Source of the DNA: CAWARU01 sp963805795
Lineage (GTDB): Bacteria > Pseudomonadota > Gammaproteobacteria > UBA6186 > Azoamicaceae
Direction of reading: 5' to 3'
DNA: 64,000 bases
NCBI GenBank assembly: GCA_963805795.1
Contig: CAWDVG010000002.1
Span: 62,001 to 126,000 of the forward strand
In this document: piece by piece, positions 18,499-27,104 of the stretch
Numbering within the stretch: the stretch's first letter is position 1
How the letters are laid out: each line of letters begins with the position of its first letter
The notes under the pieces: model-generated
What the model saw: the letters and a program-made list of their open reading frames with translations, nothing else
Told to the model about the DNA's origin: nothing
The model's database searches: none
Made by a program: the position numbers and the translations under genes

Positions 18499-18574
18499 TG
18501 GTGGGCCGTGATGGATTCGAACCATCGACCAACGGATTAAAAGTCCGCTGCTCTACCAACTGAGCTAACGGCCC
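18499..18574 (-). tRNA. tRNA-Lys (anticodon TTT)
   Basis: The reverse strand reads from GGGCCGT to ACGGCCCACCA with CCA encoded. The acceptor stem has 7 perfect pairs, the D arm has AGCTCAGTTGGTAGAGC, the anticodon loop is CTTTTAA giving anticodon TTT, and the T arm has GGTTCGAATCC. The 76-nt length is normal. It lies alone between an IS remnant and yhhQ. Confidence 0.97.
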
Positions 18575-18931
18575 AAGGAAAGATGATATTATACCGTGAA
18601 ACAGATTTTGGTCAACACAGTCGTTAGTGCATACTGATATCTTTTATTTTTCAAATATCTAATATAACTGACACACATCTCAAGCATGCAATGATATTCA
18701 GACATCGCTCAGGGATTGCCAGCCACAAGCCCGTTAAAAACCTGCAACAAGCCTTGACAATTCATCAAGGGAACTGATAAGCTAAACGACTTAAATTAGC
18801 AATGTTTGGGCATAGCCTTGATTGAAAATCAGGATAAATCACCACCCATACATTCATTAAGTTCATAAGCTACTTCATGAATTGCATGAATGACGAAGTA
18901 AATCAATCACCAAGGTAACAAGATTTCTACA
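18575..18931. other. Intergenic region upstream of yhhQ, no gene seen
   Basis: 357 bp without a convincing coding frame. It contains a small imperfect inverted repeat near 18869-18900 (TACTTC with GAAGTA around ATGAAT direct repeats). I looked for a preQ1 riboswitch, which would fit the downstream queuosine genes, but did not find the expected C-rich stem and A-rich tail. Confidence 0.5.
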
Positions 18932-19729
18932 ATGGATACTATTTTAACTCCCCTCATTCAATATTTACAAAGTTTGCCTGCCGAACTGATATCGCTCATT
19001 CTGTTGATAGCGTGTATTGTTTCCATTCTTTTGCTTCTAAAATATTTTGGTGAACAAGGTCTTTATATATACACTATTGTGGCTGTGCTTGCTTCCAATA
19101 TTCAAGTATTACAGGGGGTGCAATTTGCATTTTCTGCAGAACCTGTTGCGATGGGCACTATATTATTTTCCACCACCTATTTATGTAGTGACATCCTAAC
19201 CGAGCATTTTGGTAACCATACAGCAAAACAAGGTGTTTGGTATTGTTTTATTGCCCAACTATTAATGACGTTATTTATGGTGATTGCGGTAGGACACCCC
19301 CCTATTACTGCAGAAGGTTTGGGTGTACAGGTGAATGGCATTGAGCAAATGACTATGGCAGAAAAAGCTATCGCTTTCTTATTTACCCCATCGCCTCGAT
19401 TACTATTCGCAAGCTTATTAGCTTTTGCCATCAGCCAATTTTCTGATATTGCCATCTTTCAAGCTTTCGGAAAATTGACCAAACAAAAATATTTATGGTT
19501 CAGAACTTTGGGATCTACGCTCTGCTCGGCACTGATTGATACGGTACTTTTTAGTTTGCTCGCCTGGGTGATTTTAGCGCCAGAACCCGTTGGTTTTAGA
19601 ACCCTTATTTTTACCTATATTCTAGGGACTCTATTAGCAAGGGCGATTGTTGCATTAATCTCTACGCCCATTATGTATATCAGTTATCGATTTCTTCCGA
19701 GAAGGGCTTTATATGCTTCAACCATTTAA
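18932..19729 (+). CDS. yhhQ: Queuosine precursor transporter YhhQ
   Basis: A 265-aa inner-membrane protein with about six or seven membrane helices and no signal peptide. The family pattern is clear: ILFSTTYLCSDILTEHFGN, the region before it, NIQVLQGVQ, and FAISQFSDIAIFQ. YhhQ proteins import queuosine precursors (preQ0/preQ1 or queuine). The gene overlaps the start of tgt by 17 bases, so transporter and tRNA-modifying enzyme are made together. No queC, queD, queE, queF, queA or queG is in the window, which fits salvage but does not prove it. Confidence 0.92.
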   Translation: MDTILTPLIQYLQSLPAELISLILLIACIVSILLLLKYFGEQGLYIYTIVAVLASNIQVLQGVQFAFSAEPVAMGTILFSTTYLCSDILTEHFGNHTAKQGVWYCFIAQLLMTLFMVIAVGHPPITAEGLGVQVNGIEQMTMAEKAIAFLFTPSPRLLFASLLAFAISQFSDIAIFQAFGKLTKQKYLWFRTLGSTLCSALIDTVLFSLLAWVILAPEPVGFRTLIFTYILGTLLARAIVALISTPIMYISYRFLPRRALYASTI

Positions 19730-21011
19730 TTCAAGTAAAAGCTCTAATGCTTATTCTCACTCTAGCCCCAAATCTTTTAGCTTTACCATAGAGTATCAGG
19801 CTCTCAATTCTCGCGCTCGTTTGGGTCGTTTGGTTACTCCTCATGGTATTGTTAAAACGCCTGCTTTTATTTTTTGTGCTACCAAAGCGGCTATCAAAGC
19901 GGTTTCACCGGCAGATATGAAAACAAGCGGTACACAATTTATGCTAGCCAATACCTATCATTTAATGATTCAACCCGGTGCAGAAGTAGTGGCTCATTTT
20001 GGTGGATTACATCGTTTTATGGGTTGGGATGGACCCTTATTAACCGACTCCGGAGGTTTTCAAATTTTCAGTCTGGGTCATGGTTCCGTTGCCGATGAAA
20101 TAAAAGGTAGACGATCCCAAGCAAGCGATACAGCAAGAAATAAATCCCTTTTAAAAATTACTGAAGAGGGCGCGTTATTTCGTTCTTATCTCGATGGCAG
20201 CAAACATTTGTTAACGCCAGAAAGATCCATCGATATCCAAAGAAAATTAGGCGCCGATTTGATTGTTGTTTTAGATGAATGCACGCCTTTTCATGTTAGC
20301 AAAGAATATACCGAAAAATCGATGCAGATGAGTCATCGTTGGGCCTTACGAAGTTTAAATGCTTTTACTGCAGGTGATGATGGCAAGCAAGCGCTCTACG
20401 GCATTATCCAAGGAGGTATTTATCCAGATTTACGTCAAGCAAGCTGTGATTTTGTGAACGAACATGCTTTTTTTGGTCATGCCATCGGTGGTTCCTTAGG
20501 CGCTGATAAAAATCAGATGCGAGACGTGGTTGAAATGACGGCGCAGCAATTAGATCCAGAAAGACCGATCCATCTTTTAGGTATAGGTGGCATAGACGAT
20601 ATCTTCGCCGGTGTTGCACAAGGTATTGATACCTTTGATTGTGTACATCCTACACGTTTAGCAAGGCATGGGGGTGCTTTAGTTCGCCCTCCTCATTTAA
20701 GAGAAGGTAAGGGTGGTGATCATATTAATTTGATGAATGGCATTTATCGTTTAGATGGGAACCCTATTGAACCCGATTGCCCTTGCCTGACCTGTCAAAA
20801 GTACTCTAAAGGCTATTTACATCATTTATTAAAAGCTCGCGAACTTTTAGCTTTCCAATTGATTAGTATTCATAATGTTGCTTTTATGAATCGCTTATTG
20901 GCGGCTATTCGTTTAGCAATTCAAAATGATGCTTTAGAACAGGAAAAGAAACATTGGGTTTTTGAGGCGAGTTATTCTAAATCGAAACAATATGAGTATG
21001 AAACAGTCTAA
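19713..21011 (+). CDS. tgt: tRNA-guanine transglycosylase
   Basis: A 432-aa enzyme that exchanges G34 of the GUN-anticodon tRNAs for a queuosine precursor. LANTYHLMIQPG, LLTDSGGFQIFSL with the catalytic Asp, VVLDECTPF, the nucleophile region IDTFDCVHPTRLARHGG and the zinc site CPCLTCQ are present. The GIGGIDDIFAG and ARHGGAL segments look more like the chlamydial enzyme than E. coli Tgt (VGKPEDL, ARNGHLF); the chlamydial enzyme uses queuine directly. A polar insert lies around residues 128-150. Start is inside the yhhQ end; its first 20 residues are Ser/Asn-rich, so a later Met is possible. The stop overlaps the convergent DUF2608 gene by 4 bp. Confidence 0.93.
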   Translation: MLQPFNSSKSSNAYSHSSPKSFSFTIEYQALNSRARLGRLVTPHGIVKTPAFIFCATKAAIKAVSPADMKTSGTQFMLANTYHLMIQPGAEVVAHFGGLHRFMGWDGPLLTDSGGFQIFSLGHGSVADEIKGRRSQASDTARNKSLLKITEEGALFRSYLDGSKHLLTPERSIDIQRKLGADLIVVLDECTPFHVSKEYTEKSMQMSHRWALRSLNAFTAGDDGKQALYGIIQGGIYPDLRQASCDFVNEHAFFGHAIGGSLGADKNQMRDVVEMTAQQLDPERPIHLLGIGGIDDIFAGVAQGIDTFDCVHPTRLARHGGALVRPPHLREGKGGDHINLMNGIYRLDGNPIEPDCPCLTCQKYSKGYLHHLLKARELLAFQLISIHNVAFMNRLLAAIRLAIQNDALEQEKKHWVFEASYSKSKQYEYETV

Positions 21012-21952
21012 TCTACGTGCTCCATCTCAACTCCTTCTTCCCCGCCTTTATATGATCCCGCATTTTCCAAAAACAACCAAGTTTCTGAATCAGAAAGATT
21101 ATTCATCAATATCTCTTTCTCTTTTTCAATTAATGCTGGATCGACTTTTTTCTTGAATGGCTCGATGGCAGAATACTTAAGCCCCACGAATTCCAAACCT
21201 AAAGCTTCTGCAGCATCGGCCATGGATTGAAGATTTTTTTCTTTATTATCTATTACAATAATTTTGGTTATGGCATTTTTTTTGTTAATTTGCGATTTTA
21301 TTTGTTCCATCCATGAGGAAAATACAGCGCCCTTTTCATAAAATTCACTGGAAAACAAAATCCCTTGGCGATACAAGGTAGGATGTTTAAAAGAAGAAAT
21401 AAAAGAAAATAAACTAAAGCTACTGCGACTAAAATCAATATCAAATTTATTTAATTGCCACTCGGTAATTTCTGCAGCAGCCGGTTGGCGTGAGGTTAAA
21501 CCAATAAAGCCATAGGCTTTCTTTTGTACCGCTTTTAAAACGGGCAAAATTTGTTTATCCAGTAGCACTATATCCGCATATTTTTGCGCTTTCATCCATA
21601 TCGGGTATAATTTTTTTGAAGAGGCCTCTCGGCTCGTTCCTTTACTCATTTCCTGATTGATGAGTTGCTTTGCCCATTCTGGGCTACCGAATAAGGTTTT
21701 GGTTCTAAAAATAATATTATCAATATCAAAAATAACCAAAGTTTGCTTATCTACCATCGGGAGAAGTGAAGAAATATCTCTGGTTTCAAAAAATTGACCA
21801 TAAGACTTCACTTTTGCAGCAGTAGCAACTGAGCTGCGCTGTGAAGCCATTTCCGCCATTACCCATGGAGCAGCAAGAAAATAGCTAATAAAACATAAAA
21901 TGATTGAGCTTAAAATAAATCTTTTTTTACCAAAAGTACGCATCATATTCAT
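21008..21952 (-). CDS. DUF2608 family exported protein with HAD-like core
   Basis: About 314 aa from the Met at 21952, which gives a proper signal peptide (MNMMRTFGKKRFILSSIILC and a hydrophobic core ending near Ala-Met-Ala). The frame is open to 22015, but the added residues spoil the signal. The mature part has a HAD-like motif I, VIFDIDNIIF, a motif II-like GLTSRQP, and a motif IV-like IVIDNKEKNL. DUF2608 proteins are known from Chlamydia, Coxiella and Legionella without assigned function. The second motif I acid (D-x-D-N) is kept, so phosphatase activity is conceivable. It converges on tgt with a 4-bp overlap. Confidence 0.8.
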   Translation of the reverse strand: MNMMRTFGKKRFILSSIILCFISYFLAAPWVMAEMASQRSSVATAAKVKSYGQFFETRDISSLLPMVDKQTLVIFDIDNIIFRTKTLFGSPEWAKQLINQEMSKGTSREASSKKLYPIWMKAQKYADIVLLDKQILPVLKAVQKKAYGFIGLTSRQPAAAEITEWQLNKFDIDFSRSSFSLFSFISSFKHPTLYRQGILFSSEFYEKGAVFSSWMEQIKSQINKKNAITKIIVIDNKEKNLQSMADAAEALGLEFVGLKYSAIEPFKKKVDPALIEKEKEILMNNLSDSETWLFLENAGSYKGGEEGVEMEHVD

Positions 21953-22229
21953 GGCTAGTATCCTTGGGGTACGAACCTGGATAACCCCTGTATAAGAAAT
22001 AAGAAAAGTAATCAAAGACCAAAAGCCTAGGCCTATTCTACCGCAAATTTTAGGGATTGAGATCCTGATTCTCTATTATTATGATAAAAGAAAACAAATT
22101 AGTCAATTATCCAACATTTGCGTTGGGGAAACAAACAAATAAGAATTGAGTTGTTCGATACAGAACGTGAAGATGGAAAAAATAGCAGCTCACTCAGCAA
22201 CAATCTGATGATCGCGTAAATCCACTATT

Positions 22230-24650
22230 TCAATGCCTTGCTCTTTTAGGATCCCTAGTTTTCAGTCTTTGTAGGCTATCTTCGGCCTCCCCGCTTATTA
22301 AATGATCATCGCTATTAACAAATGCAGAGGTGTTGGTTCGTTTACGAGTCCCATTTGAAGCGGAGGCTGAAGGAACTGAGGGTATAGGAGCAGGTGCAAT
22401 AGCAATAACGGCAGGAGCGGCAGCTCCTCTTAAGGAATTCACTTCTTTGTTTAATGTTGTGACTGTATTTTCCAAATTCGAGATTTTCGACATTAATTCC
22501 TTTATTTGTTCACTCTGTTTTTTCAACGTCTCATGCATTTCAAGTTCTTGAGCACTTTTCTGATTTGTGGCTATCAGTTTCTGAGGTTGGGGATTTTGTT
22601 CTAATTTTTGCAATTCAGCCTGCGCAATTGCAAATCCCTGACTAGCTGATAAGCCATAAAAATGTTTTGCTTTAATTAAATTAATAGGAACTCCTATTCC
22701 GTATTGATAGCATTCCCCAAGACCACATTGTCCTGGAGCATTATTCTGCTTCGCTGATAAGTCATAATTTTCAAAAGCTTTGACTGGGTCTACAGCTACT
22801 CCTATTCCGAATCGATAGCAATCCCCAAGACCACAATATCCCCAAGCATGATTCTGCTTCGCTGATAAATCATAATTTTGGAAAGCTTTGACTGGGTCTA
22901 CAGCTACACCTCTTCCGAATCGATAGCATTCCCCAAGACGATATTGTCCTAAAGCATGATTCTGCTTCGCTAATAAGTCATCATTTTCAAAAGCTTTGAC
23001 TGGGTCTACAGCTACACCTATGCCGTATCGATAGCATTTTCCAAGACCACAATATCCCCCAGCATGATTCTGCTTCGCTGATAAGTCATAATTTTGAAAA
23101 GCTTTGACTGGGTCTACAGCTACTCCTATTCCGAATCGATAGCATTCCCCAAGACCATATTGTCCCTCAGCAAGATTCTGCTTCGCTGATAAGTCATAAT
23201 TTTCAAAAGCTTTGACTGGGTCTACAGATACTCCTATGCCGTGTCGATAGCATTTTCCAAGACCACAATATCCCCCAGCATGTTTCTGCTTCGCTGATAA
23301 CTCATAATTTTGAAAAGCTTTGACTGGGTCTACAGCTACTCCTATTCCGAATCGATAGCACTCCCCAAGACCAAATTGTCCTAAAGCATGATTCTGCTTC
23401 GCTAATAAGTCATAATTTTGAAAAGCTTTGACTGGGTCTACAGCTACTCCTATGCCGTGTCGATAGCATTTTCCAAGACCACAATATCCCCCAGCATGAT
23501 TCTGCTTCGCTGATAAGTCATAATTTTGAAAAGCTTTGACTGGGTCTACAGCTACACCTATTCCTAATCGATAGCACTCCCCAAGACCAAATTGTCCTAA
23601 AGCATGATTCTGCTTCGCTGATAAGTCATAATTTTGAAAAGCTTTGACTGGGTCTTTAGGAACGCCCAGGCCCTTTGCATAACAGGAACCCAGTTCAGCC
23701 TGGGCTTTTGCGTAACCCAAAGCAGCTGATTTTTGCACATATTCCACTCTTTGTTTAATTTCTGTTGTGGTGAGTGCTAAATCAAACCAATCTTTTGCTA
23801 CCTTCTCTGTTGCAGATAAGATACTGCTTTCACTACTGGGTTTGATATCTTCTCTTATTTTTTCTAAAGAAGGTGGTTCGAACATCATATCCTCTTGCTT
23901 GATTTTTGTGTTGATAGGACTGTCTTGTCTTCCGATTGATGCTGTACTAGGATTATTCGTTAAAATGGGTGCTGGCACACTGGAGGCGTAAAAAATGTCT
24001 TTAATATAACCACTAAGAAGGACATCCTTAACATAAACAGGATCCGGCTGTGCATCTAAAAAATAAACTTGGTTATCCTTATCTACAAAAAAATTAATGA
24101 TATGTAACTGAAAACTAATTGGGCGAGCAAGGACCAAAAAACCAAATGCAGTATTATCAGATGCTCTTCGACGAAGCGCTCTTAACTCAGCGACAATTGT
24201 ATCAGTGGTGGCATGTTTAAGGGTTAAAGATTTGTTTTCAGTTTCTTCAATAATTTCCATTTGAATAGCATTTCGTCCTACATCTTGAGTTAAATCTATC
24301 AGTTCAGAAATCTTGACTTTATCAAAAGTACAACGCGTTACTAATGCCGAGTTATTTGTAGTCATCGATTCAATTCTAGTCTTAGAAGGATAATGAAAAT
24401 GGAAAAGCTGGTCTGCATTGCTAGTTGGAATAGGCGGGATATTAAAGCTAATACCCTGTTGTTTTTTTAAAGCTAAGCCATCTAAATCTGCCAAATAACT
24501 GTTTAATCGCAATGCTACATGACCACAATTATTGGACCCCTTATTAGCATTAATTGGGGTCATTAATTCGGTTAGTTGTTCAACTCTTTTTCTGTAGTTT
24601 GTTGCTGAAACTTCTCTACTACTACTGATTGCCGGTGCGATGGCTGCCAT
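22230..24650 (-). CDS. Papain-like (Cys-His-Asp) domain fused to Sel1 repeats and basic tail
   Basis: An 806-aa protein. N-terminal domain: NKGSNNCGHVALRLN with Cys42, then FQLHIINFFVDKDNQVYFLD with His183 and Asp199. A Cys, then His-x-x-x-x-(h) before a FLDAQ strand is the pattern of papain-fold toxin/deamidase domains such as Tox-PL; the assignment is from motif order. A variable linker (about 230-280) follows. Residues about 285-655 hold Sel1 units, nine of them near-identical 36-mers. Then come a heptad coiled coil (about 675-715), an Ala/Pro stretch, and a C-terminus with two basic clusters, TRKRT and KTRDPKRARH, that look like a nuclear localisation signal. A good SD (gaggt) precedes the ATG. 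A candidate translocated effector. Confidence 0.65.
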   Translation of the reverse strand: MAAIAPAISSSREVSATNYRKRVEQLTELMTPINANKGSNNCGHVALRLNSYLADLDGLALKKQQGISFNIPPIPTSNADQLFHFHYPSKTRIESMTTNNSALVTRCTFDKVKISELIDLTQDVGRNAIQMEIIEETENKSLTLKHATTDTIVAELRALRRRASDNTAFGFLVLARPISFQLHIINFFVDKDNQVYFLDAQPDPVYVKDVLLSGYIKDIFYASSVPAPILTNNPSTASIGRQDSPINTKIKQEDMMFEPPSLEKIREDIKPSSESSILSATEKVAKDWFDLALTTTEIKQRVEYVQKSAALGYAKAQAELGSCYAKGLGVPKDPVKAFQNYDLSAKQNHALGQFGLGECYRLGIGVAVDPVKAFQNYDLSAKQNHAGGYCGLGKCYRHGIGVAVDPVKAFQNYDLLAKQNHALGQFGLGECYRFGIGVAVDPVKAFQNYELSAKQKHAGGYCGLGKCYRHGIGVSVDPVKAFENYDLSAKQNLAEGQYGLGECYRFGIGVAVDPVKAFQNYDLSAKQNHAGGYCGLGKCYRYGIGVAVDPVKAFENDDLLAKQNHALGQYRLGECYRFGRGVAVDPVKAFQNYDLSAKQNHAWGYCGLGDCYRFGIGVAVDPVKAFENYDLSAKQNNAPGQCGLGECYQYGIGVPINLIKAKHFYGLSASQGFAIAQAELQKLEQNPQPQKLIATNQKSAQELEMHETLKKQSEQIKELMSKISNLENTVTTLNKEVNSLRGAAAPAVIAIAPAPIPSVPSASASNGTRKRTNTSAFVNSDDHLISGEAEDSLQRLKTRDPKRARH
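22683..23654 (-). repeat. Nine tandem 108-bp coding repeats (Sel1 units)
   Basis: The motif gctttgactgggtc recurs at 22777, 22885, 22993, 23101, 23209, 23317, 23425, 23533 and 23641, exactly every 108 bp. Each unit encodes one 36-residue Sel1 repeat (DPVKAFQNYDLSAKQNH as its centre). Two unit types tend to alternate: G-Q-F/Y-G-L-G-E-C-Y-R-F and G-G-Y-C-G-L-G-K-C-Y-R-H. The alternation suggests growth by duplication of a 216-bp pair. Confidence 0.95.
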
Positions 24651-24959
24651 ATTATTTTACCTCAACAAAAAATTATTAGATTCTGATCCAATATATATTA
24701 TGTGACTAGCCAAAGTAAACTATTTCAATATTTCTGAAGAGTTTAACATGCTTTGAGATATTTTAATGTTACATTTTCTCCCAAAGAATCGTCATTTTCC
24801 ATTCTTTTTGAGAATAATGTATACCATATATAAAACTAGTTTAATAACACAATTTAATCTTTGAAGTAATTAGGTTTGAATTTTGGAAACCTGCAGATTT
24901 TCAGCTCCAAAAAGCAAAAAAAGCAGTATTGTTCTAGTTAATACACCCGAAGGTGATAG
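24651..24959. other. Intergenic region between the Sel1 gene and sucD
   Basis: 309 bp of AT-rich DNA holding the upstream region of the minus-strand 806-aa gene and the downstream end of sucD. No gene, tRNA or strong hairpin is evident. A short plus-strand frame that crosses into sucD is only a shadow. Confidence 0.5.
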
Positions 24960-25830
24960 CTACCCTAAGGCCTCGTTTGCAGCCCTACCAATCTCTGCAG
25001 GAGATTTAACTGTTCTGACACCTGCCTCTTCTAGGGCTTTATATTTTTCAGCGGCAGTTCCTGTTCCACCCGCAATAATAGCACCTGCATGTCCCATACG
25101 TTTGCCAGCAGGAGCGGTAACCCCGGCAATATAAGAGACTACCGGTTTTTTTACATGTTGTTTAATATAATGGGCTGCCTCTTCTTCTGCTGTTCCCCCA
25201 ATTTCCCCAACCATCACGATGACTTCCGTTTGAGGATCTTTTTCAAATAATTTTAAAATATCAACAAAATTGGTCCCAGCAATGGGATCGCCCCCAATAC
25301 CAACGCAAGTACTTTGCCCGAGGCCAACATCCGTAGTTTGTTTGACTGTTTCATAAGTTAATGTGCCTGATCGAGAAACAATACCTGCCTTTCCAGGCAT
25401 ATGTATATTGTCCTGGCATAATACCCATTTTGCATTCACCAGGGGTGATAACGCCAGGGCAATTAGGACCAATTAGGATAACATCTTTATCTTGCATAAA
25501 ATATTTAACGGCGAGCATATCTAGAACCGGAATACCTTCGGTAATACAAACAATCAATTTAATCCCTGCTTCTATGGCTTCTATAATAGAATCTTTACCA
25601 AAAGGCGCTGGTACATAAATTACGCTGGCATCTGCATGGGTTTCTTCCACGGCTTCTTTCACGGTATTAAAAACCGGCAATCCTAAATGTTTTTGCCCCC
25701 CTTTGCCGGGTGTAACGCCCCCCACCATTTTGGTACCATATTCAATGGCTTGTTCTGAATGAAAAGTGCCTTGATTACCCGTAAAGCCCTGACAAATAAC
25801 TTTGGTGTTTTTATTGATTAATATACTCAT
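24960..25830 (-). pseudogene. sucD: Succinyl-CoA ligase alpha subunit, frame interrupted once
   Basis: The gene for the nucleotide- and CoA-binding alpha subunit of succinyl-CoA synthetase (TCA cycle). It starts at MSILINKNTKVICQGFTG and reads normally through GPNCPGVITPGECKMGIMPG. One extra base near 25401-25411 then shifts the frame, and the rest (IHMPGKAGIVSRSGTLTYE to KSPAEIGRAANEALG) continues in another frame. The catalytic His region GHAGAI and all other blocks are preserved. Removing one A would restore a normal protein of about 290 aa. The break is probably technical, because thirteen similar breaks lie in the adjacent sucB and sucC. Listed as pseudogene only because the given sequence cannot encode the full protein. 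Confidence 0.85.
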
Positions 25831-25844
25831 AGATTTCCTATTTC

Positions 25845-27064
25845 CTATACAAAGTAACAACGCCTAAAATTCATTTGCGAAGCGCATTCTTGATTGCTTG
25901 CTTTAACAACGGCCTCTGCTGCCTCCGTAAAAGATTTTGCAGCAATAATATTTAAACCACTTTTGTTTAGCATTTGCGATTCCTATATCCGCATCGATTA
26001 CCTTCTAAGCGCACCACCACAGGAATTTTGATACCAACTTCACCCACTGCACCTATAATTCCTTCTGCAATGAAATCACAACGCACAATTCCCCCAAAAA
26101 TATTCACTAATACTGCTTTTACTTTTTTATCGGATAAAATAATTTTAAAAGCTTCTTTCACGCGTTCTTCAGTGGCACCACCACCTACATCTAAAAAATT
26201 AGCAGGATTTCCTCCATTTAATTTAATGAGATCCATCGTTGCCATCGCAAGACCTGCACCATTCACCATACATCCAATATCACCATCCAAGGCAATATAA
26301 TTTAATTCCCATTCCCTGCGCTAATAGTTCACGTGGATCTTCTTGCGTAGTATCTCGCATATTTCTTAATTTTTCATGCCGATATAAGCGCATTATCATC
26401 AACATTTATTTTTGCCATCCAGACAAAGCAAATTCCCTTTTTTAGTTATGACCAAAGGATTAATTTCAATAAGGCTTAAATCTATATCAACAAACATTTT
26501 ACCTAAGACCATTCATGATTTTTACTAATTGTTTAGTTTGAGTTTCAGTCAAAGAAAGTGCAAATGCCAAATGCACGACATTGATAAGGCATGACACCCA
26601 GTAAGGGATCAACAGCTATTTTTAAAATTTTTTCAGGTGATTTCATGCGCGACTTTTTCAATGTCAACCCCACCTTCTTCTGATGCCATAAAAACAATAC
26701 GTTGTGAGGCTCGATCAATAACCGCACCTAAATATAATTCTCTATCAATATCACAAGTTTCTTCAATGAGCAGTTCATTTACGGGTTGCCCTTTTGCATC
26801 GGTTTGATAAGTCACCAATCGAGTATGTAATAAATTTCGTGGCAATTTCAGCCAATTCTTCTTTATTTTTGACTAATCTAACCCCACCTGCTTTACCTCG
26901 TCCACCGGCATGAACTTGTGCTTTAACAACCCAATGGTCGCAGCCATTAATACCATCTGCGACTTGTAAAGCTTGCTCAACTGTTTGGGCTACGTTGCTC
27001 CCTTCGGTATTGGGAAGCCATATTCAGTAAACAATTGTTTGGCTTGATATTCATGTAAATTCAT
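25845..27064 (-). pseudogene. sucC: Succinyl-CoA ligase beta subunit, about ten frame breaks
   Basis: This is recognisably SucC from MNLHEYQAKQLFTEYGFPIP to the C-terminal LNIIAAKSFTEAAEAVVKAS, but pieces lie in all three frames. I place breaks near 26999, 26835, 26641, 26570, 26505, 26411, 26386, 26315, 25997 and 25974. Nearly all are single-base insertions next to a similar base; the first is a deletion. Protein-level conservation between breaks is excellent (DIDRELYLGAVIDRAS, FLDVGGGATEERVKEAF, NIFGGIVRCDFIAEG). Decay would also bring substitutions, so sequencing or assembly error is the better explanation. The last 13 or so codons run into a repeat half-copy. A neighbour of sucD, with 14 bp between them. 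Confidence 0.85.
25853..25885. repeat. Half copy of interspersed repeat family A at the sucC 3' end
   Basis: The segment reads AGTAACAACGCCTAAAATTC followed by ATTTGCGAAGCG, matching the right half of the copies at 13040-13162 and 34841-34963 (GCAACAACG, then AAAATTC and GCGAAG). The left half is missing. It falls inside the reconstructed 3' end of sucC. Confidence 0.65.
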
Positions 27065-27104
27065 AAATTCGCTTTTCCTTCATGGATAAAAATATAAAAA
27101 TCTT

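Noticed and set aside
18575..18931. preQ1 riboswitch upstream of yhhQ-tgt
   Set aside because: No C-rich hairpin followed by an A-rich tail that could pair with its loop was found.
22330..22551. Plus-strand 73-codon frame opposite the Sel1 gene's C-terminus
   Set aside because: Composition mirrors the Ala/Pro-rich antisense coding strand; no SD and no family likeness.
22683..23654. Regular repeats that could look like a CRISPR array
   Set aside because: The 108-bp units have no unique spacers and translate as a continuous Sel1 solenoid inside an 806-aa gene; no cas genes are present.
25974..26300. Plus-strand frame of 108 codons within sucC
   Set aside because: It is opposite a well-conserved part of the SucC beta subunit and has no signal of its own.
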